A DNA stretch of 64,000 nt from Aeromicrobium ginsengisoli (GTDB lineage Bacteria > Actinomycetota > Actinomycetes > Propionibacteriales > Nocardioidaceae). The translations under genes were made by a program, and so were the position numbers. Numbering within the stretch: position 1 is the stretch's first letter; each line of letters opens with the position of its first letter. The notes below the pieces were generated by a model. The model did no database searches and was not told the origin of the DNA. It saw only the letters and a list, made by a program, of their open reading frames with translations. The stretch is taken from NCBI RefSeq assembly GCF_004134905.2, contig NZ_SDPQ02000003.1, positions 868,001 to 932,000 on the forward strand, read 5' to 3'. Shown in pieces: positions 40,519-50,843 of the stretch.

Positions 40519-41291
40519 TCCTCAAGGACGAAGTCGTCATCGTGTCGGGCGTCGGGGCCGGGCTGGGGGCCAAGCTGTCCGCGCGCGCCGCGGCCGAGGG
40601 TGCCAAGGTCGTGCTGGCCGCACGCTCTGACGGGGTCACCGGGCAGGTGGTCAAGGAGATCATCGCGGCCGGCGGCGACGCCGTCGCGGTGCAGTGCGAC
40701 GTACGCAAGGAGGAGGACGTCGAACGCGTCGTGGCCACCGCCGTCGAGCGCTATGGCAAGGTCACCGGCCTGGTCAACAGCGCGTACGGGCACCCTGGCT
40801 TCACCGATCTCCTCGACACTCCCGACAAGGCACTGCGCCGGGCGATGGACATCATTCTGTACGGATCGCTGGGAATGAGCCGCGCTGTCGTCCCGCACAT
40901 GACCGAGGGCGGCTCGATCGTCAACGTCGGCACGATGTCCACGCGTGTCCCGATGCGTGGTGAGGGCGGGTACGCGATGGCGAAGGCCGCCATGGGGTGC
41001 GCGTCCCAATACATGGCTCTCGAGCTCGGTGAGAAGGGCATCCGCGTCAACCAGACGATCATGGGCTGGCTCGACGGCCCCGGTGTGCGGTTCTACTTGA
41101 CGATGACCGCCGAGGAGAAGGGCATCACGGAGCAGGAGGTCTACGACGACATCGCATCGCGCAACCCTCTGGGCCGGATCCCGACCGACGAGGCCTGCGC
41201 CGGCGCGATCCTCTACCTGCTGTCCGACCTGGCCTCGGAGGTCACCGGCGCGGTGCTCGACGTCAACGGCGGGGAGCACATGCCGGCATGA
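40515..41291 (+). CDS. Short-chain dehydrogenase, Rv3530c-like
   Basis: A 258-residue SDR. It has VIVSGVGAGLGAKLSARAAAEGAKVVLAARS (8-38), NSAYGHPGF instead of the usual NNAG, and catalytic GYAMAKAAMGCASQYMALELGEKG. It overlaps its neighbours by 4 nt each. The gene order matches the KstR-controlled Rv3529c-Rv3531c set, but the reaction is not established. Confidence 0.82.
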   Translation: MILKDEVVIVSGVGAGLGAKLSARAAAEGAKVVLAARSDGVTGQVVKEIIAAGGDAVAVQCDVRKEEDVERVVATAVERYGKVTGLVNSAYGHPGFTDLLDTPDKALRRAMDIILYGSLGMSRAVVPHMTEGGSIVNVGTMSTRVPMRGEGGYAMAKAAMGCASQYMALELGEKGIRVNQTIMGWLDGPGVRFYLTMTAEEKGITEQEVYDDIASRNPLGRIPTDEACAGAILYLLSDLASEVTGAVLDVNGGEHMPA

Positions 41292-41749
41292 GCCACGTGA
41301 TCACGTCGGTGACGGTGGAGATCGAGGCGCCGGCGGCGTTCGTCTGGGACGTGCTGGTCGACTACCCGCGCTATTCGGAGTGGAACCCGTACACGATAGC
41401 CGTCGAGACGAGCCTCGAGCTCGACGACCGGATCGACCTGACGCTCAACAACCCTGACGGCTCGGCCGGCACGTTCGTCAACCGCGAGTTCATCCGCATC
41501 GTCGACCCGCCGCACCACCTGCGCTACGACACCGGCGACGAGATGGAGGGCATCTTCGCGGTCCGCGACCAGTGGATCAATGAGCTCGGCCCCGATCGCT
41601 GCTCCTACTACACGACCGACACCCTCAGCGGCGAGCACGCGGGACTGGTCATGGAGCTCAACGGCGAATGGGTCCGGGCCGGCTTCGACTCCGTCGCGCA
41701 CGCCCTGAAAGCCCGAGCCGAGGCCCTGATCGCCGGAGCGGTGACCTAG
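41288..41749 (+). CDS. SRPBCC-family lipid-binding protein
   Basis: A 153-residue SRPBCC fold. It starts with VTVEIEAPAAFVWDVLVDYPRYSEWNPYTIAVETSLELDDRI and ends in a long helix (GEWVRAGFDSVAHALKARAEALIAG). It could bind or carry a hydrophobic substrate for the preceding SDR and sulfotransferase. It is the last gene of the four-gene KstR-box operon and is followed by a hairpin. Confidence 0.8.
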   Translation: MSHVITSVTVEIEAPAAFVWDVLVDYPRYSEWNPYTIAVETSLELDDRIDLTLNNPDGSAGTFVNREFIRIVDPPHHLRYDTGDEMEGIFAVRDQWINELGPDRCSYYTTDTLSGEHAGLVMELNGEWVRAGFDSVAHALKARAEALIAGAVT

Positions 41750-41777
41750 CGTCCACTCCAGCCGGCGAAGTGGACGC
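41749..41777. terminator. Bidirectional hairpin between convergent operons
   Basis: GCGTCCACT-11 nt-AGTGGACGC is a perfect 9-bp stem placed exactly between the SRPBCC stop and the ALDH stop on the other strand. There is no T-tract, as is usual in high-GC actinomycetes. Confidence 0.6.
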
Positions 41778-41804
41778 CACCTCACCGCCCCTGATCCGTA
41801 CCGC

Positions 41805-43361
41805 CTAGCGCAGGCGGGTCTTGCGCATCCACCTCAGACCCGACTGGGTCTGCTTCGCATAGGCCTCGTACGACTGACCGGCCTTCGGCTCCATGACCTG
41901 TTTCTTGAGCAGCGCGATGTTCTGTGCGTCGGTGTACTTGAGCAGGCCCTGGTCGCCGTGACGGGCGCCGACGCCCGACTGCTTCAGGCCACCGGACGGT
42001 GAACCTTTCGAGGCGTACGCCGTGGCCAGGATGTCGTTCACGTTGACGTTGCCCGAGTCGATGCGCCGGGCGACGGCGAGGCCGCGCTTGACGTCCTTGC
42101 TCCAGACGCTGGCGTTGAGGCCGTAGTCGGTGTCGTTGGCGAGGGCGATCGCCTCGTCCTCGGTCGAGAAGCGGTAGAGCCCGACGACCGGACCGAACGT
42201 CTCGGTCGAGCCGGCGAGCATGTCCTTGGTGACGCCCTCGAGGATCGTCGGCTCGTAGAACGCCGGGCCGAGGTCGGGGCGCGCCTTGCCGCCGGTCAGC
42301 ACCGTGGCGCCCTTGGCGCGAGCGTCGTCGACGTGCGAGGCGACGCGGTCGCGGTGATCGACCGAGACGAGCGAACCGATGTCGGGGCCGAAGTCGTACG
42401 TGGCACCGATCTGCATCGCCTCGGTGGCGGCGACGAACTTGTCGCGGAACTCGTCGTAGATCGAGTCGTGGACGTACAGGCGCTCGATGTGCATGCAGAT
42501 CTGCCCGGAGTTGCCGAACCCGCCGAACAGCGCCGCGTGCACGGCCTCGTCGACGTTGGCGTCCTCAAGCACCAGCATGGGGTTCTTGCCGCCGAGCTCG
42601 AGGCACGCGCCGATGAGGTGCTTGCCGGCGAGCTCGCCGATGATCCGGCCGGTGGCCGTGGAGCCGGTGAACATGACGTAGTCGGCGTTCGCCAGCATCG
42701 GTCCGCCGACGTCGGGTCCCTCGCCGCAGATGACCTGCACGAGGCCCTTGGGCATGCCGGCCTGCTCCAGGAGGCGTACGCCGAACAGAGGCGACAGTGC
42801 GGTCTTGTTGTCGGGCTTGACCACGACGCCGTTGCCCGCGATCAGCGCCGGGATCGTGTCGGAGATGCCGGTCGCGAACGGGAAGTTCCACGGCGCGATG
42901 ATCGCGACGACGCCCTTGGGGCGCCGCACCTCGGTCGAGTGCGACAGCACGGGGATCGGACCAGCGTGCTTGCGGTCCTTGAGCACCGACGGCGCACGCT
43001 TGATGTAGTGGCTCGTGCCCATCGGCACGTCGCAGGACTCCTCGAACGCCATGCGCCGGTTCTTGCCGCTCTCGGCCTGGATGAGGTCGGTGATGAGGTA
43101 CTGGTTGTCGAGCACGAGCGCATGGAACTTCTTGAGGACCTTGAGCCGCTTGCGCAGCGGCCACGAGCCCCAGATCTGCTGTGCCGTGCGAGCGGTGTCG
43201 AAGGCCCGCTCGATGTCGGCCGGCGACGACTGCGGCAGCTCGACGAGCAGGTCGCCGGTGTAGACCTCCGTCAGCTTCCACGTGTTGCCGGTGGTGCCGG
43301 GTACGCGCTGGACGAGGCCGTCGAGGAACTCCGGCGTCAGGCTCGCAGGTCGTTGCGTCAT
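41805..43361 (-). CDS. NAD(P)-dependent aldehyde dehydrogenase
   Basis: A 518-residue ALDH. It has APWNFPFATGISDTIPALIAGNGVVVKPDNKT (140s-170s), FTGSTATGR, LELGGKNPMLV (general base Glu) and the nucleophile FGNSGQICMHIERLYV. It is closest in style to succinate-semialdehyde-type ALDHs. ATG 43361 overlaps the GMC gene stop; the long upstream open extension is antisense noise. It lies downstream of fadA5 and the GMC oxidoreductase and so likely oxidises the aldehyde that enzyme makes, perhaps a sterol side-chain aldehyde. Confidence 0.88.
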   Translation of the reverse strand: MTQRPASLTPEFLDGLVQRVPGTTGNTWKLTEVYTGDLLVELPQSSPADIERAFDTARTAQQIWGSWPLRKRLKVLKKFHALVLDNQYLITDLIQAESGKNRRMAFEESCDVPMGTSHYIKRAPSVLKDRKHAGPIPVLSHSTEVRRPKGVVAIIAPWNFPFATGISDTIPALIAGNGVVVKPDNKTALSPLFGVRLLEQAGMPKGLVQVICGEGPDVGGPMLANADYVMFTGSTATGRIIGELAGKHLIGACLELGGKNPMLVLEDANVDEAVHAALFGGFGNSGQICMHIERLYVHDSIYDEFRDKFVAATEAMQIGATYDFGPDIGSLVSVDHRDRVASHVDDARAKGATVLTGGKARPDLGPAFYEPTILEGVTKDMLAGSTETFGPVVGLYRFSTEDEAIALANDTDYGLNASVWSKDVKRGLAVARRIDSGNVNVNDILATAYASKGSPSGGLKQSGVGARHGDQGLLKYTDAQNIALLKKQVMEPKAGQSYEAYAKQTQSGLRWMRKTRLR

Positions 43362-44977
43362 CGGAGCACCAGCTCCGCGCACTTGTCGCCGATCATGATC
43401 GACGGGGCGTTCGTGTTGCCGCCGATGATCGAGGGCATGATCGACGCGTCGGCGACCCGAAGGCCGTCGATGCCGCGCACGCGGAGGTCCGGCCCGACGA
43501 CAGCTCGCTCGTCGACGCCCATCCGGCACGTGCCGACACCGTGATAGACCGTCGTGGCCCGGTTGAGGACCTCGGCCTTCATGTTGGCTGCGTCGTACTC
43601 CGGGCCGGGGTGCAGCTCGGCGGTGACGTTGTTGCCGAAGGCGGCCGACTTCATGATCTCCCTGATCATCTCGACGCCCTCGGCAAGGACCTGCTGGTCG
43701 CCGGGCTCCGCGAGGTAGTTCATGTCGATCAGCGGTGCCGCCGACGGGTCGCTGGACGCGAGCCGCAACGTGCCGCGGCTGCGGGGATAGATGAGCGTCG
43801 ACATCACGGTCAGCGCGCGCCGCTTGTCGACCTTGTGACGTACGGGTGCGTCCTGGTTGGGCGACGGGTACGCCCAGGGCAGCACGTGGATCTGCAGGTC
43901 GGGCACGTCGGTGGCCAATGACGTACGGACGAAGCCGACGGTCTCGAAGACCGAGTTCTCGAGGAACGAGTGGCCGACCGTGAGCTCCTTGGCGAGTCCG
44001 CGGGCGAAGTAGGACGCCTTGCCGCGGTGCACGGCGTTGGGCATGATCCACGTGGTCGGTACGAAGAGGTGGTCGTGCAGGTTGTCGCCCACGGGAAGGT
44101 CGGCCTTGACCTCGATGCCGTGCTCGGCGAGATGCGCGGCCGGGCCGACGCCTGACAGCATCAGGATCTGCGCCGAGCCGAACACGCCGGCCGAGAGGAT
44201 GACCTCCTTGCCGGCGCGGATCGTCCGCCGCTCGCCACCCTTGTCGGTGACCTCGACGCCGGTCGCCCGGCCGTTCTCGATCACGACCTTGCGGACGAGG
44301 ACCTCGGGCTGCACCTGGAGCGTCGGGACGTCGCCGTTGGTGATGTAGCCGCGCGACGACGAGTAGCGCTTGCCGCCGAGCGCACTCTGCTGGAAGTGGC
44401 TGATTCCCTCCTGCTCGGCGGCGTTGTAGTCCTTGAGGATCTTGACGCCGAGGGTGTCCGCGGTGGCCTGCTCGAACTGCTCAGAGGCCTCGGTCCGCTG
44501 GGTGTGCCGGGTGACCTTGATCGGGCCGCCTGCGCCGCGGTAGTCGTTGGCACCGTCCTCGAAGTCCTCGACCCGCTTGTAGACCTCGTTGACCGAGTCG
44601 GCGTCCCAGCCGGTGTTGCCCTCGGCCGCCCAGGAGTCGTAGTTGGCGCGGTTGCCGCGTACCCACAACAGCCCGTTGATCGAGCTCGATCCGCCGACGA
44701 CCTTGCCGCGGGTCTGCGGGATGACGCGGTTGTTCATGTGCTTCTGCGGCGTCGTGTAGTAGCCCCAGTCGACGCGCTTCTTGATGTTGGGGTCGGCGTG
44801 CATCGGCCCGATCATGCCGGGCTTGGTGACCAGCATCGAGGTGTCCTTCTTGCCCGCCTCGAGCAGGATCACCGACGCACCGGACTCGGCGAGTCGTGAG
44901 GCGGCGGCGGCCCCCGCACTGCCGGCCCCGACGACGACGTAGTCGGCTTCGTCGCGCAGTGTCTTCTTGTCGGTCAT
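43358..44977 (-). CDS. GMC-family FAD alcohol oxidoreductase
   Basis: A 539-residue flavoenzyme of the glucose-methanol-choline family. It has DYVVVGAGSAGAAAASRLAESGASVILLEAG (12-42), GGSSSINGLLWVRGNR (95-110), the C-terminal YHGVGTCRMG and DASIMPSIIGGNTNAPSIMIGDKCAELVL. It has no Tat signal, so it is cytoplasmic, and it does not resemble secreted cholesterol oxidase. It oxidises a primary or secondary alcohol to aldehyde or ketone. AAGGA precedes the start. It sits 15 bp after fadA5 and overlaps the ALDH gene, suggesting an alcohol-to-acid relay. Confidence 0.88.
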   Translation of the reverse strand: MTDKKTLRDEADYVVVGAGSAGAAAASRLAESGASVILLEAGKKDTSMLVTKPGMIGPMHADPNIKKRVDWGYYTTPQKHMNNRVIPQTRGKVVGGSSSINGLLWVRGNRANYDSWAAEGNTGWDADSVNEVYKRVEDFEDGANDYRGAGGPIKVTRHTQRTEASEQFEQATADTLGVKILKDYNAAEQEGISHFQQSALGGKRYSSSRGYITNGDVPTLQVQPEVLVRKVVIENGRATGVEVTDKGGERRTIRAGKEVILSAGVFGSAQILMLSGVGPAAHLAEHGIEVKADLPVGDNLHDHLFVPTTWIMPNAVHRGKASYFARGLAKELTVGHSFLENSVFETVGFVRTSLATDVPDLQIHVLPWAYPSPNQDAPVRHKVDKRRALTVMSTLIYPRSRGTLRLASSDPSAAPLIDMNYLAEPGDQQVLAEGVEMIREIMKSAAFGNNVTAELHPGPEYDAANMKAEVLNRATTVYHGVGTCRMGVDERAVVGPDLRVRGIDGLRVADASIMPSIIGGNTNAPSIMIGDKCAELVLR

Positions 44978-44992
44978 GGCAGTCCTTCTGGG

Positions 44993-46165
<1,173 letters not shown>

Positions 46166-46166
46166 C

Positions 46167-46180
46167 TAGAACACGTTCTC
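46167..46180. promoter_or_regulatory. KstR operator for fadA5 operon
   Basis: TAGAACACGTTCTC matches the KstR consensus except for the last base. TAGTTT on the minus strand (complement of 46163-46168) overlaps it by two bases and is 6 nt from ATG 46156. Confidence 0.75.
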
Positions 46181-46227
46181 GTCTTGCACAAGCCTTCCGA
46201 ATCGCCGCAACTCGTGTCAGGATGAAC

Positions 46228-46241
46228 TAGAACGTGTTATA
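46228..46241. promoter_or_regulatory. KstR operator for cyp125
   Basis: TAGAACGTGTTATA matches TnnAACnnGTTnnA. It lies 17 nt upstream of the cyp125 start, 61 bp from the fadA5-side box, so each divergent promoter has its own operator. Confidence 0.82.
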
Positions 46242-46258
46242 GAAATCTAGGAGCCCAT

Positions 46259-47503
46259 GTGACCGCGTCGCCCGCTGCCCCCGCCATTCCCGCCGGTTTC
46301 GACCCCACCGACCCTGACCTCTGTCAGACGGGTGTGCCGCTCGACCAGTTCGCGGAGCTGCGGCGCACGGCCCCGGTGTGGTGGGTCGAGCAGTCGCCCG
46401 AGTCCCGCGCCGGCTTCAACGGCGAAGGTTTCTGGGCGATCAGCAAGCACGCCGATGTCGCCGCCGTCTCCAAGAACAGCAAGGACTTCTCCAGCCAGGA
46501 GAACGGCGCGATCATCCGGTTCGCGCCCGACATGACCCGCGAGCAGGTCGAGCTGCAGGGCATCATGCTGATCAACCAGGATCCGCCGGACCACACCAAG
46601 ATCCGCCAGATCATCAGTCGTGGCTTCACGCCCCGCTCGATCAACGCGCAGCACGACGTGCTCGTCCAGCGCGCCAACAACATCGTTGACGAGGCCATCG
46701 CCAAGGGCTCGGGTGACTTCGTCAACGAGGTCGCGTCGGAGCTGCCGCTGCAGGCGATCGCCGACCTCATGGGCGTGCCGCAGGAGGATCGCGGCAAGCT
46801 CTTCGACTGGTCCAACACGATGATGTCGTTCGACGATCCCGACTTCGAGGGCAACCCGGACGAGGCTGCTGCCGAGATCCTGGTCTACGCCATGGGCCTC
46901 GCGGAGGAGCGCCGCAAGAACCCTCAGGACGACATCATCACCAAGCTCATCACCGCCGACGTCGACGGACACGGCCAGCTCGGCGAGGACGAGTTCGGCT
47001 ACTTCGTCATCATGCTGGCGGTCGCCGGCAACGAGACCACCCGCAATGCGATCACGCACGGCATGAACGCGTTCTTCCAGCACCCCGACCAGTGGGAGCT
47101 GTGGAAATCCGAGCGCCCCTCCACGATGGTCGACGAGGTCATCCGCTGGGCGACCCCGGTGACGACGTTCCAGCGCACCGCGATCAACGACGTCATGGTC
47201 GGCGATGTCGAGGTCAAGAAGGGCGAGCGTGTGGGCCTCTACTACGCCAGCGCCAACCACGACGAAGAGGTCTTCACCGACCCCAACACGTTCGACATCA
47301 CCCGCAGCCCCAACCCGCACCTGTCGTTCGGCGGACACGGCGCGCACTACTGCATCGGCGCCAACCTGGCCCGGCTGGAGGTCGAGATCATGTTCAACAC
47401 GCTCGCCGACCGGCTCCCCGACATCAAGCAGCTCGGCGAGGCCAAGCGCCTCCGCCACGGCTGGATCAACGGCATCAAGGAGCTCCCGGTCCAGTACGTC
47501 TGA
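46259..47503 (+). CDS. cyp125: Steroid C26-monooxygenase CYP125
   Basis: A 414-residue P450. I-helix LAVAGNETTRN, K-helix EVIRWATPV and heme loop FGGHGAHYCIG with Cys365. It matches CYP125, which oxidises the cholest-4-en-3-one side chain at C26 through alcohol and aldehyde to acid. The start is GTG 46259 behind AGGAG; the overlapping ATG two bases earlier is followed at once by TGA. It diverges from fadA5 with its own KstR box. A paralogue is at 7183. Confidence 0.93.
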   Translation: MTASPAAPAIPAGFDPTDPDLCQTGVPLDQFAELRRTAPVWWVEQSPESRAGFNGEGFWAISKHADVAAVSKNSKDFSSQENGAIIRFAPDMTREQVELQGIMLINQDPPDHTKIRQIISRGFTPRSINAQHDVLVQRANNIVDEAIAKGSGDFVNEVASELPLQAIADLMGVPQEDRGKLFDWSNTMMSFDDPDFEGNPDEAAAEILVYAMGLAEERRKNPQDDIITKLITADVDGHGQLGEDEFGYFVIMLAVAGNETTRNAITHGMNAFFQHPDQWELWKSERPSTMVDEVIRWATPVTTFQRTAINDVMVGDVEVKKGERVGLYYASANHDEEVFTDPNTFDITRSPNPHLSFGGHGAHYCIGANLARLEVEIMFNTLADRLPDIKQLGEAKRLRHGWINGIKELPVQYV

Positions 47504-47515
47504 CCGACCCCGGCG

Positions 47516-47558
47516 CCTCGCCGGTCGAGTAGGCGGCCTCACCACTCGACCGGCGAGG
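47516..47558. terminator. Long hairpin between convergent genes
   Basis: CCTCGCCGGTCGAGT-13 nt-ACTCGACCGGCGAGG is a perfect 15-bp inverted repeat between the cyp125 stop and the ltp4 stop. It would terminate both transcripts. The CCGGTCGAGT arm also occurs beside the REP copy at 37334-37343, suggesting a shared repeat family. Confidence 0.7.
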
Positions 47559-47573
47559 TGGTCGACCACCGAC

Positions 47574-48740
47574 TCAGTGAGTCGGCTTGTCGGCTCCGAC
47601 GACCCACATCGCGAAGAACTGGGAGCCGCCGCCGTACGCGTGGCCCAGGGCCTTGCGGGCGCCGTCGACCTGGTGCTCGCCGGCCTCGCCCATGACCTGC
47701 AGCGCCGCCTCGCCGAAGCGCAGCATGCCGCTGGCGCCGATCGGGTTGGACGACAGGACGCCGCCGCTCATGTTGACGGGGATGCGGCCGCCGATCGCGG
47801 TCTCGCCGGCCTCGGTGAGCTTCCAGCCGCCACCCTGCTCGGCGAACCCGAGGTTCTCGAGCCACATGGGCTCGAACCACGAGAACGGCACGTAGATCTC
47901 GGCGCAGTCGATCTCGTCGATCGGCGACGTGATGCCGGCCTGCTTCCAGAGCGCGGCAGCTGCCTCGCGGCCGGCGTGCGGGTTGACCTGGTCGCGCTCG
48001 GCCGCTGTCGTGGGCTCGCTGCGCATCTGGGTGCCGTGGATCCACGCCGGATTCTTGATGCCGGAGCGCTGGACAGCGTCCTCCGACGCGATCACGAGGG
48101 CGCAGGCACCGTCGGATGACGGGCACGTCTCGTCGTAGCGGATCGGGTCCCACAGCATCTGTGACGCCATCACCGACTCGAACGTCGTGTCGGGGTTCTG
48201 CAGGTGGGCGAACGGGTTCTTGAGTGCGTTCTGCCGGTCCTTCGCGGCGACGATCGCGCCGATGTGGGTCGGTGCACCGGAACGCCGGATGTACGACCGG
48301 ACGTGGGGCGCGAAGTAGCCGCCGGCGCCCGCGTGCACCGGCATGATGAACGGCACCGGGATCGACAGCGCCCACATCGCGTTGGACTCCGACTGCTTCT
48401 CGAAGGCGACCGTGAGCACGCGCTCATGGATGCCCGCCTCGACGAGGGAGGCCGCGACGATCGCGGTCGAGCCGCCGACCGAACCGGCGGTGTGCACCCG
48501 CAGCAACGGCTTGCCCGGTGCCCCCAGCGCCTCGGCGAGATAGAGCTCGGGCATCATGACGCCCTCGAAGAGGTCAGGCGCCTTGCCGATGACGATCGCG
48601 TCGATGTCGTCGAACGTCAGCTCGGCATCGGCCAGCGCGCGGTCGACGGCCTCCCGCAGGAGACCGGCCATCGACACGTCTCCGCGCTTGGCCCGGTGGT
48701 GGGTCTGGCCTACGCCGACCACGGCAGCGAGAGTCGTCAT
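47574..48740 (-). CDS. ltp4: Thiolase-like lipid-transfer protein Ltp4 (sterol side-chain aldolase type)
   Basis: A 388-residue thiolase-fold protein. The thiolase nucleophile cysteine is missing (VHTAGSVGGSTAIVAAS at about 81-97), as in Ltp2-type steroid aldolases. C-terminal ANMSGG-like (PVNMSGGVLSSNPIGASGMLRFGEA) and AYGGGSQFFAMWV complete the fold. In characterised relatives such proteins with a DUF35 partner catalyse retro-aldol cleavage of side-chain CoA. The order ltp4-ltp3-DUF35 matches Rv3521-Rv3523. It overlaps ltp3 by 4 nt. Confidence 0.85.
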   Translation of the reverse strand: MTTLAAVVGVGQTHHRAKRGDVSMAGLLREAVDRALADAELTFDDIDAIVIGKAPDLFEGVMMPELYLAEALGAPGKPLLRVHTAGSVGGSTAIVAASLVEAGIHERVLTVAFEKQSESNAMWALSIPVPFIMPVHAGAGGYFAPHVRSYIRRSGAPTHIGAIVAAKDRQNALKNPFAHLQNPDTTFESVMASQMLWDPIRYDETCPSSDGACALVIASEDAVQRSGIKNPAWIHGTQMRSEPTTAAERDQVNPHAGREAAAALWKQAGITSPIDEIDCAEIYVPFSWFEPMWLENLGFAEQGGGWKLTEAGETAIGGRIPVNMSGGVLSSNPIGASGMLRFGEAALQVMGEAGEHQVDGARKALGHAYGGGSQFFAMWVVGADKPTH

Positions 48741-49795
48741 GAACGGGCCTCCATCGTCATCACGAGATTCTGTTGCAGGGCGGGGCCTGAGGTGGCGTGG
48801 GCGAGAGCGCGCTGGGAGCCGCCTGACCACACCTGTCGGGCGGCTTCGCCGATCCGGTTGAGTCCTGCGGTGAACATCGGGTTGGCGGTGAGCGCCCCGC
48901 CCGACGGGTTGATCCGTACGTCGTCGCCCAGGCCGAGGGCCGAGCCGAGGATCAGCTCCTGGTGGGAGAACGGAGCGTGCAATTCGGCCAGGTCGACCCC
49001 GTCGACACCAGCGGCGGCGCCAGCGGCAGCGGTGCTCGTCGAGACCGTGAGGTCGCGGCTGTTGAGGGCGCCGGGCTCGATGCGGTGCTCGAACCCGGTG
49101 ATCCACGCCGACTGTCCGGGGAACCGGTCGAATGCCGGGGTGTCGGCAGCCGAGATGACGATCGCCGCGGCGCCGTCAGAGACCGGGGCACAGTCCCACC
49201 GGCGCAGCGGATCGGCATACATCGGCTGCGCCAGGACGTCCTCGACAGTGGTCGTCCTCGACCGGATCGCGTGCTCGTTGCCCGTGGCGTCGCTCATCGA
49301 GCGGGCGACGACGGCCGCCATCTGCTCCTCGTCCCAGGCGCCGCCCTCCAGGCCGGCGCGGGCTTGCAACCCCGCCACCGACACGGCATCAGCCCACAGC
49401 GGGGTGACCGTATAGGGATCCATCTGCAGCGACATGACGCGACGGAGCTGGCCGGCGCTCGACTTGCCGAAGCCGTAGACCAGCGCGGTGTCGACGAGCC
49501 CGGTCTGGATCTTGACCCAGGCTTCATACAGCGCCCAGGCAGCGTCCATCTCTACGTGCGACTCCATGACCGGCGGCAGCGCACCGATCGCGTCGACCGC
49601 CGAGACGAACGAGAACGCCCGCCCGGCGAGGTAGTCGCTCGACCCGGAGCACCAGAAGTCGATGTCGGACTTGGTCCAACCGGTCTGCTCGAACAGTTCG
49701 GCGAAGATCGGGACGAGCAGCTCCACGCACGTGGGGGAGCCGTCGAACTCCTTCATCTGGCGCTGGGCGAACCCAACGATCGCTACGTCTCTCAT
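48737..49795 (-). CDS. ltp3: Thiolase-like lipid-transfer protein Ltp3
   Basis: A 352-residue thiolase-fold protein. The catalytic Cys position is replaced (VEMDAAWALYEAWVKIQTG), while RRWDCAPVSDGAAAIVIS, LAELHAPFSHQELI and NPSGGALTANPMFTAGLNRIGEAARQV keep the fold. Ltp3 and Ltp4 were reported to be needed for C24-branched (phytosterol) side chains in Rhodococcus. It probably forms a heteromer with Ltp4 and the DUF35 protein. Confidence 0.85.
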   Translation of the reverse strand: MRDVAIVGFAQRQMKEFDGSPTCVELLVPIFAELFEQTGWTKSDIDFWCSGSSDYLAGRAFSFVSAVDAIGALPPVMESHVEMDAAWALYEAWVKIQTGLVDTALVYGFGKSSAGQLRRVMSLQMDPYTVTPLWADAVSVAGLQARAGLEGGAWDEEQMAAVVARSMSDATGNEHAIRSRTTTVEDVLAQPMYADPLRRWDCAPVSDGAAAIVISAADTPAFDRFPGQSAWITGFEHRIEPGALNSRDLTVSTSTAAAGAAAGVDGVDLAELHAPFSHQELILGSALGLGDDVRINPSGGALTANPMFTAGLNRIGEAARQVWSGGSQRALAHATSGPALQQNLVMTMEARS

Positions 49796-49877
49796 CCTGC
49801 CGACACCTCCGTGGAAAGGGCACGGTACGGATGAGTCGGCAGGAACCCTGCCTCGTGGTTCGTTCGCTGACGCTCTC

Positions 49878-50834
49878 TCACAGGTGCACCTTGTATGTCT
49901 CGAAGTCGGCGTCCGGTTCACCCGTCGGCTCGAAGTGGCTGATGTTGGCGATCGTCGTGCCCCATTCGTCGCGTGGCTTCCACACCGCCTTGACCCGCAG
50001 GCCCATGCGCACGTCCGCGGCGTCGATGCCGAGGATCAGGTGCAGGAACGCGATGTCGGCGCCGTCGAGGAGGACGTAGGCCGACACGTACGGAATCGGG
50101 ATCTGCTGGCCGGTGAACGGCACGTTGACGATGCAGAACGTGGTGACAGTGCCGCGGTCGGCGACCTCGACCTCGTCGGTGGTCGGCACACCGTCGACGG
50201 GGCAGGCACCACGCGGCGGGACGTAGACCTTCTCGCACACGGGGCAGCGCTGGCCGATGAGCTTGCCGTCGGCCAGGCCGCGGAAGAACTTCGACTCCTC
50301 CGGCGAGGCGGCGTAGTCGTACGAGAGATTGACCGGGGCGATGATGCCGTTGACGGCCTCGCCCTCGGGTCCGGGGACTGTCGCAGGGCCGTCGCCCTCG
50401 GGCTCGAACCAGCGGATGTCCGTGATCGCTCCGACGGTCTCCTCGGCCCACACCGCGCGTACACGTTGGCCGGTCGCGATCTGATCCGGCGCCTCAACCG
50501 CGACCGCGTGCAGCAGCGGCCGGTCGGTGCCGTCGAGGACGATCTGGGCGAACGCGAACGGCTTGTCGAGCGGCTGCCCGGGCACGGGTTCCGGCACCCA
50601 GACCCAGCTCTGCACGACGCCCTCGCTGCCGACCGGCACCAGCTCGGTGATCGGGTCGTACGTCTGGGGGTCGAACTCCGGCGGAGGCACGGCGACGGTC
50701 CCGTCGGCGAGCTTCCCGCCGAGGATCTGGCGCCGCTTGAGGCCGGTCATGAACTCCGAGAGGGTGGGGCCGAGCGACCGGGTGTAGTCGAACTCGACCT
50801 TCATGGGTGCGTGCAGGGTCCCGACGTCAGTCAT
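49878..50834 (-). CDS. Double OB-fold DUF35 protein, Rv3521-like
   Basis: A 318-residue protein with two DUF35-like parts. The C-terminal half has the rubredoxin-like zinc ribbon FFRGLADGKLIGQRCPVCEKVYVPPRGACPVDG (near 185-217) and an OB fold. The N-terminal half (FMTGLKRRQILGGKLADGTVAVPPPE) copies the layout but has lost the cysteines. DUF35 proteins bind and activate thiolase-like aldolases, so this should be the partner of Ltp3/Ltp4. ATG 50834 has no ribosome site and is 9 nt from a KstR box. Confidence 0.85.
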   Translation of the reverse strand: MTDVGTLHAPMKVEFDYTRSLGPTLSEFMTGLKRRQILGGKLADGTVAVPPPEFDPQTYDPITELVPVGSEGVVQSWVWVPEPVPGQPLDKPFAFAQIVLDGTDRPLLHAVAVEAPDQIATGQRVRAVWAEETVGAITDIRWFEPEGDGPATVPGPEGEAVNGIIAPVNLSYDYAASPEESKFFRGLADGKLIGQRCPVCEKVYVPPRGACPVDGVPTTDEVEVADRGTVTTFCIVNVPFTGQQIPIPYVSAYVLLDGADIAFLHLILGIDAADVRMGLRVKAVWKPRDEWGTTIANISHFEPTGEPDADFETYKVHL

Positions 50835-50843
50835 GCGACAAAG

